Shown: positions 24,835-33,591 of the stretch, piece by piece | Position numbering within the stretch: the first letter of the stretch is position 1 | How the letters are laid out: every line of letters begins with the position of its first letter | DNA from: Candidatus Hydrogenedens sp. | GTDB taxonomy: Bacteria > Hydrogenedentota > Hydrogenedentia > Hydrogenedentales > JAEUWI01 | NCBI GenBank assembly: GCA_016125095.1 | Contig: WGMK01000037.1 | Span: forward strand, 1-60,425 | Reading direction: 5' to 3' | DNA: 60,425 bases | Notes under the pieces: model-generated | The model's database searches: none | What the model was told of the DNA's origin: nothing | Seen by the model: the letters and a program-made list of their open reading frames with translations, nothing else | Translations under genes and position numbers: made by a program

Positions 24835-26088
24835 CTACGCCACGGCACCGCCCGTGTCGAGCAGCCGCGCAGCGTTGTCTTTCAGCACGCCCTGGCGCAC
24901 GGCGTCGTTGCCTTCGGTGGCGGCGAGCACACGGGCGAGCATGACGGCAATCGGGTAGAACGGCCAGTCGGAACCGAATAGGATACGGCTGGTGTCGTAG
25001 CGCTCGAGGATGTAGGTGATGTTCGGCACTGGCTGCCCGGACAGCCCCAGCCACACTTGCTCTGGGTGCTTCCGCGCCACTTCGAGCGTCTCGTCGATCA
25101 TCCTCACCCCCGTGTGCAGGCACACGAGCTTGAGGTTCGGGAAGGCTTCGAGCGGGCGGTGCAGCCGGTGCGGTTCGGAATTCGCCCGCATGAACGACAG
25201 CTCGCTGCCGGTGTAACCAATATGCGAGAACACGAGCAGGTTGTGCGCGGCGCAGAACTCGAACATCGCCATGGCGTCGTCGTGGTCGGGCGGCACGAAT
25301 TGAAAGACCGGGTGGTACTTGATGCCCCGGATGCCGTAGGCCTTGATCTGCTCCGAAAGCACGTCCTCGTGCTTCGCGCTCCAGCCCCGCGGATTCACAC
25401 CGCCGAAGGGCACGAAGCGGGAATCGCGCTGGATGGCCGCAAGCGTATCGGCCGCGTGATGTGAACCGGTGGGAATCTCGATGGGCAGCAGACAGGCCTG
25501 CGACAAGTGCATCGCATTCAGCTCGGCAATCAGGTTCGCGGCCGTGTGGGTCTGGTTTCGCGAGGGCGTATGTACCAGAATCCCGGCCGCCTCGATCGTG
25601 ATGTCCCGGCCTTCGGTGCCGCCGGGGTGATCGTGCTCGAAGAGTACGTCCTGGTCGCGATCGAAGTCGTAGAAATACTGCACCGGGCAGCGGCGGTCCA
25701 TGTCGATGGTCGCGCCGATGCCGTGCCGCCAGCCGAAATGCGTGTGAATGTCCACCGCATCGGGCAGGCCGATATCTTTGCGCAGCAGCAGTTCGCCCTC
25801 GGCGCTGCGCGTGAACCAGGGCAGCTTGTCCATGTCGGCGAAGCTGCGCACCTGCAGGTCCTTGATGGCGTCGAGTTTCGCCTGGTCGGGACGGAATCCT
25901 GGCGCATCGAGCGGAGACACGCCGCCCATGGAAGGCGGCAACTCGTGTCCGCCGTATCGCTTGGCCAGGGCCCAGCCTCCGCCGCCGCCCAGCGCGGCCA
26001 GGGCCCCCAGCGTAAGCGCACGGCGGCGGGTGATCAGTTTCTTGCGCGGCTTCGACTCGAGTTCATTCGTATCGCTCATGGGCTTCAA
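24835..26088 (-). CDS. Tat-exported amidohydrolase-2 family metal hydrolase
   Basis: Protein of 417 residues, or 414 from the ATG at 26079. TRRRALTLGALAALGGGGGW is a Tat-like signal. The TIM-barrel metal site shows as DIHTHFGW (H-x-H), GIKYHPVFQF, VFSHIGYTG, VCLHTG and the final FGSDWPF Asp. These are hallmarks of amidohydrolase-related enzymes that hydrolyse or decarboxylate ring or carboxylate substrates. The 5' end overlaps the NIPSNAP gene stop, so the two are translated together. The substrate is unknown. I see no export partner beyond the Tat signal. Confidence 0.82.
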   Translation of the reverse strand: MKPMSDTNELESKPRKKLITRRRALTLGALAALGGGGGWALAKRYGGHELPPSMGGVSPLDAPGFRPDQAKLDAIKDLQVRSFADMDKLPWFTRSAEGELLLRKDIGLPDAVDIHTHFGWRHGIGATIDMDRRCPVQYFYDFDRDQDVLFEHDHPGGTEGRDITIEAAGILVHTPSRNQTHTAANLIAELNAMHLSQACLLPIEIPTGSHHAADTLAAIQRDSRFVPFGGVNPRGWSAKHEDVLSEQIKAYGIRGIKYHPVFQFVPPDHDDAMAMFEFCAAHNLLVFSHIGYTGSELSFMRANSEPHRLHRPLEAFPNLKLVCLHTGVRMIDETLEVARKHPEQVWLGLSGQPVPNITYILERYDTSRILFGSDWPFYPIAVMLARVLAATEGNDAVRQGVLKDNAARLLDTGGAVA

Positions 26089-26867
26089 ATCTGCGAGTAG
26101 GCGGTCGGCACGAGGTTCAGGTTCGTGATATGCGAAATGATCTTGTCGTTCGCATACTCCGGCCTAGCGCTCAGTTCTTTCCAGTCCGGATCCTGCACGA
26201 AGGTTTTCCACGCGGCATTCTGCGCGTCGCGCGATTCGAAGCCGAGCATATAGGTCAGGTTCGGCAGCTTGTCCCCTACGATCGCCTCGCCGAAGAACAC
26301 CGGCGTCATGCCGCACTTGTGGAAGATGGCGATTTCGGCCGAGTTGAACATCTCGATCTTGGTCTGGCCGGTCAGCACCGTGGGGCTTTCGTAAATGCGC
26401 AGTTGAAACACGCGGCCGGGCACATCGGTCGGACGCGCCATCTGCGGCATGCCGCTGAAGGCATATAGCAGCGACGATTCCATGCGCGCATAGGCCGGCG
26501 TCTTGGCCGGGGCATTCAGGAAGGCCGTGCCCTTCTCCATGAACTCTGCGTCGCCGCCGAGAATATGGAGCAATTGCGTCAGCGTATCGAGCGACTTGTG
26601 GCGGATGAGCACATAGACTGGGCTGATTTCGTCGGGATCGACAAACACGCCGACCGGGCCGAAGCCGTGGCGTTCGAGCGCGGGCAGGGCCGCCTCCGCC
26701 AGAAACGCATCGAGTCCGGCGCGCTGTTCTTCCGTATCCAGCAGATAGCGCTTGAGCTCGTAGTAATCGCGGCCGCCGCCTGCGGCATCGTCCTGTGCTG
26801 ATGCCTCGATACCGCCCAGCATTGCCGCTGTCGTGCCTGTCATCGCCAAGAATGCTCTCCGGTCCAT
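26085..26867 (-). CDS. NIPSNAP-family protein with Tat-type signal
   Basis: Protein of 260 residues starting at ATG 26867, about 9 nt after GGGAGGG. A longer frame upstream lacks support. MDRRAFLAMTGTTAAMLGG is a Tat-like signal with twin arginine. Two ferredoxin-like NIPSNAP domains follow: YYELKRYLLDTEEQR to about 125, and VFQLRIYESPTVLTGQTKIEMF to the end, with HKCGMTPVFFGEAIVG and YMLGFESRDAQNAAWKTF. NIPSNAP domains are of unclear function and often appear beside exported hydrolases or oxidoreductases in Planctomycetes-like genomes. It is coupled to the amidohydrolase gene. Confidence 0.82.
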   Translation of the reverse strand: MDRRAFLAMTGTTAAMLGGIEASAQDDAAGGGRDYYELKRYLLDTEEQRAGLDAFLAEAALPALERHGFGPVGVFVDPDEISPVYVLIRHKSLDTLTQLLHILGGDAEFMEKGTAFLNAPAKTPAYARMESSLLYAFSGMPQMARPTDVPGRVFQLRIYESPTVLTGQTKIEMFNSAEIAIFHKCGMTPVFFGEAIVGDKLPNLTYMLGFESRDAQNAAWKTFVQDPDWKELSARPEYANDKIISHITNLNLVPTAYSQI

Positions 26868-27028
26868 GCGTCTGTCCCTCCCGTGTTCTGGTGTCGCCCG
26901 TGTTTCGCGAAGCCACAACGGTACACCAACGGGACGCCGGATGCCTAGCCGCCGCCCGCCTCTGGAACTGGCCGCGCCGCGGCGCTATCGTGGTGGCTAC
27001 CGGGCGCAATCACAGGAAAGGCAGCGCG

Positions 27029-28285
27029 ATGGGTATACACCAACGATACGAACTGGCCAGCGAGCAATACGCCGAGTATGGGGTCGATACCGATGCGGCC
27101 ATCGAAGCGCTGCGCGGCTACGCCATTTCGATTCACTGCTGGCAGGCGGACGACGTCGCGGGCTTCGAGCGGCCCGGCGCGGCGCTTTCCGGCGGCGGCA
27201 TTCAGGCGACCGGCAACTATCCCGGCCGCGCCCGGACGATCGCCGAGGCGCGACAGGACTACGAGCGCGTGCTAACGCTGCTGCCGGGCACGCACCGCCT
27301 GAACCTGCACGCCAGTTACGGCGAATTCCCCGCGCCCGTCGAGCGCGACGCCATTGGACCGGAGCAGTTCGCGGGCTGGCTCGACTGGGCGCGCGGCCTG
27401 GGCGTCGCCCTCGATTTCAATTGCACCTGCTTCTCTCACCCGAAAGCGGAATCCGGCTTCACCCTCGCCAGCAAAGACCCCGCCATCCGGCAGTTCTGGA
27501 TCGAGCATGTGAAGCGCTGCCGCGAGATCGCCGCCGCCTTCGGCGAGGCGCAGGGCTCGCTCTGCATCCATAACCTGTGGATTCCCGATGGCGCGAAGGA
27601 CATCACGGTGGACCGATTCGGCCACCGGCATCACCTGCTCGAATCGCTCGACGCCTGCATGGCGATCAACTTTTCCCTATCGGCCATGAAAGACGCGGTC
27701 GAGAGCAAGCTCTTCGGCATCGGCGCGGAATGGTTCACCGCCGGTTCCCACGAATTCTATCTCGGCTACGCGCTCAGCCGCGGCGTCATGCTCTGCTTCG
27801 ACATGGGCCACTTCCACCCCACCGAATCCGTGGCGGACAAGGTGTCCGCCTACCTGCAATTCGCCGACGAATTATTGCTGCACGTCAGCCGCCCGGTACG
27901 TTGGGACAGCGACCACGTGGTGATCCTCGACGACGCGACCCGCGACCTCGCCTTCGAAATCGTGCGCCGCCGCCACGACAAGACCATCCACATCGCGCTC
28001 GACTTCTTCGACGCCAGCATCAACCGTATCGGCGCCTACGTCACAGGCGTCCGCGCCACCCAGCAGGCCCTGCTGCAAGCGCTGCTCTCCCCCGAACGTC
28101 TCCTCCTCGAACTCGAAGAAGCCGGCCGGAACTTCGAGCGCCTCGCCCTCCTCGAAACCGCCAAGGCCCTCCCCAGGGGCGCCGTATGGGACGCCTTCTG
28201 CGAACAAGAAAACGTCCCCCCCGCCAGCGCCTGGGTTCAAGACGTGCAACACTACGAACGCGACGTGCTCGCGGGGCGGGGATAG
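27029..28285 (+). CDS. rhaA: L-rhamnose isomerase
   Basis: Protein of 418 residues, the standard RhaA length, starting at ATG 27029 behind AGGAAAG. It interconverts L-rhamnose and L-rhamnulose in the cytoplasm using divalent metal. Recognisable segments are AISIHCWQADDVAGFE, GGGIQATGNYPGRAR, RLNLHASYG, DFNCTCFSHPKAESG and CFDMGHFHPTE, which include the metal-binding Glu/Asp/His residues. No rhamnulokinase or aldolase gene is adjacent, so the pathway is scattered or uses the FGGY kinase 19 kb away. It converges with the lipase-like gene. Confidence 0.93.
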   Translation: MGIHQRYELASEQYAEYGVDTDAAIEALRGYAISIHCWQADDVAGFERPGAALSGGGIQATGNYPGRARTIAEARQDYERVLTLLPGTHRLNLHASYGEFPAPVERDAIGPEQFAGWLDWARGLGVALDFNCTCFSHPKAESGFTLASKDPAIRQFWIEHVKRCREIAAAFGEAQGSLCIHNLWIPDGAKDITVDRFGHRHHLLESLDACMAINFSLSAMKDAVESKLFGIGAEWFTAGSHEFYLGYALSRGVMLCFDMGHFHPTESVADKVSAYLQFADELLLHVSRPVRWDSDHVVILDDATRDLAFEIVRRRHDKTIHIALDFFDASINRIGAYVTGVRATQQALLQALLSPERLLLELEEAGRNFERLALLETAKALPRGAVWDAFCEQENVPPASAWVQDVQHYERDVLAGRG

Positions 28286-28295
28286 GGGGTTGTCT

Positions 28296-29516
28296 TCAGA
28301 ATTCCTCGAACCATTTCAGGGCGGCCGGAATCGCCCGGAGGGCCGAGGGGTCGTGTTCGTATGCGCCGACCGAAACCGCCTTCGCGTCGCTGCCGAGCCC
28401 CTGCATGGCGGCGGCCATACGGAGCGCCTCTTCCGGAAGCACATCCACGTCGGCATCGCCGTAGTAGAAACGCACGGGCGCGCGCAGTCTCGCCGGCGGC
28501 AGCGAGTTGTCCGTGAAGGCGCGGGTGAACCAATGCGGCGCGCCGCTCTCATAGGCGGCGAGAAACTCCGAGGTGAACAGGTCGCGCGGCGCGGCGGGCA
28601 GCCCCGCAGCCAGGTCTTCCCCGGTATGCCCGCCATCGAACAGCTGCGGCACGGTTTCGGCATAGGGAGCGCGGAGCAGGGTATCGAGCGGCTCGCCGTA
28701 GATCCGAGCGTAACTGTTCGCTGCATAGCCCAGATACACGCTGTGCGAGAAGGTCGCGCCGGTCAGCGCCTGGGGAAAGCTGATTTCGTTCATGAAGAAA
28801 GCGCCCGCGCAGGGGGCCGATGCCGTTACCTCGAAGCCCGTTTCGGGGTTGCGCTCCAGCGCCTGGTGCAGCGCCAGCGTGGCATGCCCCCCTTGCGAAA
28901 AGCCCACGAGAAACAGCTTTCCGGGCCAGGCCCCGCGCTCCTGCTCGACAAAGGCGCGCGCCGCTTTCAGCAGATCGCGACAGGTGGACACCGCCGTGGC
29001 GGTATGCAGGTAGGGATGCAGATCGCGGCTCTCGCCCAGGCCGATATAGTCCGGCGCGACCAGCACGTTACCCCGGCCGGCCACCGCCGCCGCGAGGAAC
29101 AACCCTTCGCCCAGGCCCGGCTGCGAAGGCGCATGCGCCCGGCTCGTGCTGGTTCCATGCTGATAGCTGATGACGGCGTCCGGGATGCCCTGCGTGGGAA
29201 GCGCGAGCAGTCCGGAGGCAATGACGGACTCGCCGTCGTAGTTCGTCGTACGGTACCGCAGCAGGTACTTGGTGATGCCGTTATCGATTTCCCACGGATC
29301 CGGAAGAGCGGCCGCATTGATGACCTGCTGTACGGCAATGCGCGGGTATCTCCCCGTTCGTTCGACGGATACGAGCGATCCAGGCGCTTCCCCCTGTAGC
29401 GCATCCGGCAACGGAACCTGAAAGGTGCCCAGCGCGAGCCACGCGTAGCCCCCGATGGCAAGCGCCGCGCCAACGACGGACAGAATCATGGCGGCAAGAA
29501 GCCTGCTTCTCCGCAT
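28296..29516 (-). CDS. Membrane-anchored or exported alpha/beta hydrolase, secretory-lipase-like
   Basis: Protein of 406 residues from ATG 29516, which has GGGAG 8 nt upstream. The N-terminal hydrophobic helix (RLLAAMILSVVGAALAIGGY) is a signal or anchor. The nucleophile elbow is GFSQGGHA. Asp in YGDADVDV and His in YEHDPS are candidates for the rest of the triad. SYQHGTSTSRAHAPSQPG carries the oxyanion loop. The layout fits the secretory lipase (LIP)/esterase family acting on acyl esters. Its specific substrate is unknown. Confidence 0.8.
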   Translation of the reverse strand: MRRSRLLAAMILSVVGAALAIGGYAWLALGTFQVPLPDALQGEAPGSLVSVERTGRYPRIAVQQVINAAALPDPWEIDNGITKYLLRYRTTNYDGESVIASGLLALPTQGIPDAVISYQHGTSTSRAHAPSQPGLGEGLFLAAAVAGRGNVLVAPDYIGLGESRDLHPYLHTATAVSTCRDLLKAARAFVEQERGAWPGKLFLVGFSQGGHATLALHQALERNPETGFEVTASAPCAGAFFMNEISFPQALTGATFSHSVYLGYAANSYARIYGEPLDTLLRAPYAETVPQLFDGGHTGEDLAAGLPAAPRDLFTSEFLAAYESGAPHWFTRAFTDNSLPPARLRAPVRFYYGDADVDVLPEEALRMAAAMQGLGSDAKAVSVGAYEHDPSALRAIPAALKWFEEF

Positions 29517-29665
29517 GTCGCGCTCTCCCAGTTCGTTTTCAATGCGGCCGATATGCTCCGGCACACGCAAGGCCGGAGCGCCCGGCAGACCGAACGCCAC
29601 AGGGCGGCGCTCAAGCGGCCGGCATCCGCCGCGAACAGTCTAGCCGTTGGATGCACGAAAACGAA

Positions 29666-29694
29666 AAAGGGCTTACAGCAACTGTAAGCCCTTT
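29666..29694 (-). terminator. Rho-independent terminator after the initiator tRNA
   Basis: A perfect 13-bp stem (29666-29678 pairing 29682-29694) with a 3-nt loop. Read on the minus strand it ends in CCCTTTTTCGTTTTCG. It begins 10 nt beyond the tRNA 3' CCA. Confidence 0.9.
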
Positions 29695-29703
29695 GATATC
29701 AAT

Positions 29704-29780
<77 letters not shown>

Positions 29781-29794
29781 TCAAGTGAAGGCGT

Positions 29795-29824
29795 AGTGTA
29801 TCAAACAAAAAGCGCATGGCGCAA
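29795..29824 (-). promoter_or_regulatory. Promoter of the initiator tRNA
   Basis: On the minus strand TTGCGC (29824-29819) and TACACT (29800-29795) are 18 bp apart. The predicted start lies about 8 nt before the tRNA 5' end. Confidence 0.55.
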
Positions 29825-29841
29825 CATCGTATCCAAACAAA

Positions 29842-29870
29842 GACCCGCCGGGAGCTGGGCTCGGCGGGTC
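29842..29870 (-). terminator. Terminator after the zinc-ribbon gene
   Basis: A 9-bp stem (29842-29850 pairing 29862-29870) is followed on the minus strand by TTTGTTTGG. It lies 47 nt past the stop at 29917. Confidence 0.75.
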
Positions 29871-29916
29871 GGCTTCTGCAACTGCTTTGAATTCGGCGAC
29901 TTACGATTCGGGCTTG

Positions 29917-30357
29917 CTACCCGAAGATGGCTTTGAAGGCCTTGGGATTATCGAGTAGATCCATTTCTCCGCTGAGGAAGGCGCGGAACTCCTGGTCGCT
30001 GATGTTCGGCTTCATGTCGAATCCGGCCAGTTCGAGTCCGCCCGGGGGCGCGGCGGGTTCTTCGTGGGCCGCCTCGGGCTGTTTGTCTTCCGCGGGCTCG
30101 GCCGGCGGCTGGTTCAGCAGGCGCTCGATGCGTTCTTCGATGAACACCCCGAGCACTTCCATCAGGTGCCGCTTCTTCTCTTCCGTGGTGCCATGCTGCA
30201 TCAGGCCCTTGTCCAGCGGCAGGACGCGCCCGCCGAAGACGGCTACCATTTCGCTGCATTCGGGGCAGGGACCCACGATGATCGAGCCGGGAGGCGGGGT
30301 GACGATGCGCCCTTGCGCGTGGCAATGCGGGCATTTCACGTCAATCAGAGATAACAT
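29917..30357 (-). CDS. Zinc-ribbon protein of unknown function
   Basis: Protein of 146 residues starting at ATG 30357, behind a full AGGAGGT ribosome-binding site at 9 nt. The first ~45 residues form a zinc ribbon (CPHC at 9-12, CPEC at 31-34). A helical middle region follows (EEKKRHLMEVLGVFIEERIERLLNQ), then a Pro/Glu-rich linker. The C-terminus (ISDQEFRAFLSGEMDLLDNPKAFKAIFG) is conserved-looking. It has a near-consensus promoter and its own terminator, so it should be well expressed as a single gene. I do not recognise a family. A nucleic-acid or ribosome-linked role is only a guess. Confidence 0.75.
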   Translation of the reverse strand: MLSLIDVKCPHCHAQGRIVTPPPGSIIVGPCPECSEMVAVFGGRVLPLDKGLMQHGTTEEKKRHLMEVLGVFIEERIERLLNQPPAEPAEDKQPEAAHEEPAAPPGGLELAGFDMKPNISDQEFRAFLSGEMDLLDNPKAFKAIFG

Positions 30358-30407
30358 AATGCGAGTACCTCCTAACTGCTAACACGTCTCTAGCTTCCAC
30401 CAAATCA

Positions 30408-30436
30408 ATTATATCACGCACCCTCCTTTTCGGCAA
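30408..30436 (-). promoter_or_regulatory. Strong sigma70-type promoter of the zinc-ribbon gene
   Basis: On the minus strand TTGCCG (30436-30431), a 17-bp spacer and a perfect TATAAT (30413-30408) preceded by TGA (extended -10). Transcription should start near 30401, leaving a leader of about 45 nt. Confidence 0.8.
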
Positions 30437-30521
30437 ACGGTCAAATTTCCGGCGGCATTCCCGGTTCCGCGTTGGAAACGCCCCTATGGATAGGGGATTT
30501 CATGCGCAGGGGCAAAAAAAA

Positions 30522-30544
30522 GCCCCCGGCTCTGAGCCGGGGGC
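30522..30544 (-). terminator. Rho-independent terminator after the 73-residue gene
   Basis: A perfect 10-bp GC stem (30522-30531 pairing 30535-30544) with a 3-nt loop is followed on the minus strand by eight T. It lies 21 nt past the stop. Confidence 0.95.
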
Positions 30545-30565
30545 AAGGGAAGAAACGCGGTTCGA

Positions 30566-30787
30566 TTACAGCACTTCGACCACTTCGGGTTCGGGCAGCT
30601 TGCGCACCTCGTTCTTGGCGATCACGGCCTGCTCGAGGTCGTAAATCACATACTTGGTGCTGCCCTGGTCGCGGGCGTCGTCTTCCACGCAGGCTTCCAT
30701 GGCTTCACGCCAGCCCTGCATATTTTCCGTGTTCCACAGCTTTTGCTCCTGCTCCGTCAAGGTATACCGCCAGATCTTTTTAGCCAT
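30566..30787 (-). CDS. Small conserved-looking protein of unknown function (73 aa)
   Basis: Protein of 73 residues from ATG 30787, 9 nt after GGGGAG; an ATG two codons earlier is too close to that site. The sequence starts AKKIWRYTLTEQEQKLWN and ends ELPEPEVVEVL-like. It is acidic, with no membrane segment or known motif. A consensus promoter and a strong terminator frame it, so it is a real, probably highly expressed gene. The function is unknown. Confidence 0.75.
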   Translation of the reverse strand: MAKKIWRYTLTEQEQKLWNTENMQGWREAMEACVEDDARDQGSTKYVIYDLEQAVIAKNEVRKLPEPEVVEVL

Positions 30788-30886
30788 GAACATTAGCTCC
30801 CCGGTAAGGTTTGGGATTGCCAGATCCCGGACTCCACAACAGAAGCCGCTCCGCAGCAAGTCGGCTCCATGCCAGAACAATTCGAG

Positions 30887-30915
30887 ATTGTACCACGATA
30901 CCCGTATTTCGTCAA
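30887..30915 (-). promoter_or_regulatory. Near-consensus promoter of the 73-residue gene
   Basis: On the minus strand TTGACG (30915-30910), a 17-bp spacer and TACAAT (30892-30887) with an extended TGG. Transcription should start near 30880, leaving a leader of about 93 nt. The remaining ~110 bp to the next gene show nothing recognisable. Confidence 0.8.
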
Positions 30916-31028
30916 CATTCGAACAGTTTCACTGCTAAGATTCTCTGCAACAATCACTTACGATGGATAGCGATACGCTCCCGACGTGTAGGATAACGAT
31001 TCGGGAACCGCCGGGGCTGACACGGGAA

Positions 31029-31946
31029 TCAGTAAGCTCGCTCCAGATTGGAGCGGTAGGCCGTCAGAAAGGCGGCCCAAAGATCACCTTGACCGGCATC
31101 AGCCGGAATTGAGGCGAGCGGTTCGAGCTCGACGACCACAGAATCCTCGGCGAAGGTGTCGCCTGAAGATGATTGAGATTTGTCGGTAATTATCCTCTTG
31201 GATTTGTTTTTAATTCCTTGTTTCGGGCTGTCCGTAGAATTCACCTCAAGATAACCCTCGACATAAAATCCGGTGGACTCGAGAAAGTAGTCGAACACAG
31301 GGGTGGTTGCGATTACAAAGGGATCGTCGATGTCGAGCGTGGCCCGGGCAATTTCGCCCTGTATCTGGAATAGTTGCCGCTTGGCGCGATTCAGGTTTTC
31401 AAGGATGTGGGGCTCGTTTTGCGGGGCCAGCTTGGTGAAATCGTGGGCGATAATTTCGGCCATGCGCGAGAGGTTGTTGAGACTGAGCCAGGCGTAGGCC
31501 GTCTCTCCCCCATCCGAGGCCTCCAATCGCGAGATGGCCGGGCCGGACTCGTCGAGGGGTCTCGAAGCGTCCACCTCGATCACACGGATATTCCGGGCGC
31601 GCGCCAGCGGAAACAGCGGATCGGCTGGCCAGAAATCGCGCATGGTAAGCACGCAGTCCCCCACGCCGTGCTCCCCATAGAAGGCTTCCGCGGCGGGCTG
31701 CAGGCGGTCGAGCCGGGGAAACGCGCATGGGATGGGCCGCACCGTGATAGCGGTGCCCTCGGCCAAGGTCTGCCCGAGCGCCGCAACGGCGAACAGGACG
31801 GCATCTGCAGTAATGGTTTCCGGCGCGCTCGGTGCGGCTTCGATCCGTTCGATGGATTGCGCTTGCATGGGCGGCAGCGCCGACTCGGGGGTGATTCGTT
31901 CGACAGCCCCCAGGCAGGCGATCGCGAAGCCGACCAGCCCGATCAT
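31029..31946 (-). CDS. Degenerate ZnuA-like protein (third binding-protein paralogue of the metal ABC operon)
   Basis: Protein of 305 residues, last gene of the importer operon, overlapping the permease stop by 4 bp. A hydrophobic start (MIGLVGFAIACLGAV) may be a signal or lipoprotein-like segment. The middle region AYAWLSLNNLSRMAEIIAHDFTKLAP followed by ENLNRAKRQLFQIQ matches the long backbone helix of cluster A-I metal-binding proteins. The family's D-P-H-x-W metal His is replaced by Tyr (AYAW), and I find none of the other ligand motifs. The C-terminal ~80 residues are polar and lack family features. Metal binding is doubtful. A partner or regulator role is possible. Confidence 0.6.
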   Translation of the reverse strand: MIGLVGFAIACLGAVERITPESALPPMQAQSIERIEAAPSAPETITADAVLFAVAALGQTLAEGTAITVRPIPCAFPRLDRLQPAAEAFYGEHGVGDCVLTMRDFWPADPLFPLARARNIRVIEVDASRPLDESGPAISRLEASDGGETAYAWLSLNNLSRMAEIIAHDFTKLAPQNEPHILENLNRAKRQLFQIQGEIARATLDIDDPFVIATTPVFDYFLESTGFYVEGYLEVNSTDSPKQGIKNKSKRIITDKSQSSSGDTFAEDSVVVELEPLASIPADAGQGDLWAAFLTAYRSNLERAY

Positions 31947-32845
31947 GCGGCATCCCTCAGGGCGGGCACGGCGGCACGCAGAACGAGCGAGACGAGGAAA
32001 CAGACGGCGGCAACCATGATGATGGCGCCGCCGGAGGGCACGGGCAGGTTGAACTGCAAGGGCACGAGGATGCCGACGAGGCAGCTGATGGTGGCGATGA
32101 TGCAGCTATAGGCGACGAAGCTGCGGAGGTCTCGGGCGATGTTGCGCGCGGCGGCGGCGGGAATCAGCAACAGCGCCTCGACGAGGATGGCGCCCACGAT
32201 TTTGACGGAAGCGACGGTGAGCAGGGTGATGAGCAGGATGAAGAGGTAATCCTGCCAGCGGACGCGGATGCCGCGCACGCGCGCAAGGGCCGGATTGAAG
32301 GTGGACAATAGCATGCGGTTGAAGTTCACCAAGCCGACGATTAGCGTGACGAGCGTCATACCCCAGAGGATGTTCAGGTCGGTGTCGTTCACGGTGAGTA
32401 TCGAGCCGAACATGATCGTGTCGAGCACGTGGACATTGATGCGGGCCGTGACGAAAAGCAACAGGCTCGCACCGATGGCCAGCGAGATGGCGAGGAAGAC
32501 GCCGATGATGGTGTCGGAGGAAATGCGGGTGTGATTCCGCGCGAAGTTCATGGCGAGCGCGAAGAGAATGCAGAAGGCGAAGAGCGACACGAAGGGCTGG
32601 GTGTAGGGTTCTCCCGCGAGGATGCCGACCGCGACGCCGGTGAGCGCCGCGTGGCCGATGGCCTGCGAGAAGAAGGCCAGGCGCTTGGCGACGACCATGG
32701 TGCCCACTGCGCCCAGCAGCGGGCCGATGACCAGTCCGCTGAGCAGGGCATTGACCACGAAGGCGTATTGAAAGGTGCTGGGCAGCCAGCCGCTGTCGGC
32801 GCCGGAGGCGGCCCAGGCGCGCAGCATTTCGTGCAGCGCGTTCAT
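31943..32845 (-). CDS. Metal ABC transporter permease (ZnuB/MntB family)
   Basis: Protein of 300 residues with about eight membrane helices. ALLSGLVIGPLLGAVGTMVVAKRLAFFSQAIGHAALTGVAVG is the ZnuB/MntB signature region, and DIMFGSILTV, GVFLAISLAIGASLL and GAILVEALLLIPAAAARNIA follow as expected. It forms the channel of a Zn2+- or Mn2+-type importer. The start overlaps the ATPase stop (ATGA). The metal cannot be decided from the sequence. Confidence 0.92.
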   Translation of the reverse strand: MNALHEMLRAWAASGADSGWLPSTFQYAFVVNALLSGLVIGPLLGAVGTMVVAKRLAFFSQAIGHAALTGVAVGILAGEPYTQPFVSLFAFCILFALAMNFARNHTRISSDTIIGVFLAISLAIGASLLLFVTARINVHVLDTIMFGSILTVNDTDLNILWGMTLVTLIVGLVNFNRMLLSTFNPALARVRGIRVRWQDYLFILLITLLTVASVKIVGAILVEALLLIPAAAARNIARDLRSFVAYSCIIATISCLVGILVPLQFNLPVPSGGAIIMVAAVCFLVSLVLRAAVPALRDAA

Positions 32846-33585
32846 GGTGCGTAGGCCTCGAGTACGCGCTCGGGCGACAGCAGCTCCGCGGGATCCCCGG
32901 AGAAGCGCAGCGTGCGATTGACGCAGGTGACGGCGTCGGCCATCTCGCGCACGAGCTTCAGGTCGTGGTGCACCCAGAGTATCGTCATTCCGGTATCGGC
33001 GAGCTGCCGGACGCGCTCCTGAATCAGCTCGGCGCCCTGCCGGTCGAGGCTGGACAGGGGTTCATCGAGAATGAGCAGGCCGGGCATGGGAATGAGGGCC
33101 TGCGCGAAGAGCAGCCGCTGGCGCTCGCCGCCGGACAGCTGCCCCACCATGCGGTTTACCTTGCCGGCCAGACCGAGCGCCTGCATGCACTCGTCGAATT
33201 CCGCGCGCAGCCTCCGCGCCATGCCGAGAAAGGCCGGGCGGCGCTGGCAAGACAGCGCGATGAAGTCGCGCAGCGTGAGCGGCAGGAGGTCCTCCACGTC
33301 GATGCGCTGCGGCACATAGCCGATGCCCCGGCGCGCGCCCCAGCGGATCTTCACCACGCCCTCGTGGGGCATCTGGCCGAGGATGGTGCGGAGCAGCGAG
33401 GTCTTGCCGGCGCCGTTAGGCCCGATGAGGCAGTGGATGGTGCCCGGCTCCACGCGGAAGGAGACCTTGTGCAGGATGGAGGTATTGCCGAGATCCAGCG
33501 ACACGTGCTTGAGTTCGAGCGCCGGCCCGAGCGCGGCTGCACCCTCTTTGGGCGCGGACTCGGCTTCACGCGTGCGTACGGCCAT
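32842..33585 (-). CDS. Metal ABC transporter ATP-binding protein (ZnuC/MntA-like)
   Basis: Protein of 247 residues with Walker A GPNGAGKTSLL, Q-loop region, signature LSGGERQRLLFAQAL, Walker B LLILDEPLSSLD and switch His in VHHDLKL. It energises the permease encoded just downstream. The first ~20 residues (RTREAESAPKEGAAALGP) are an added low-complexity extension. It starts 6 bp after the binding-protein stop. Confidence 0.93.
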   Translation of the reverse strand: MAVRTREAESAPKEGAAALGPALELKHVSLDLGNTSILHKVSFRVEPGTIHCLIGPNGAGKTSLLRTILGQMPHEGVVKIRWGARRGIGYVPQRIDVEDLLPLTLRDFIALSCQRRPAFLGMARRLRAEFDECMQALGLAGKVNRMVGQLSGGERQRLLFAQALIPMPGLLILDEPLSSLDRQGAELIQERVRQLADTGMTILWVHHDLKLVREMADAVTCVNRTLRFSGDPAELLSPERVLEAYAP

Positions 33586-33591
33586 GCGCGG

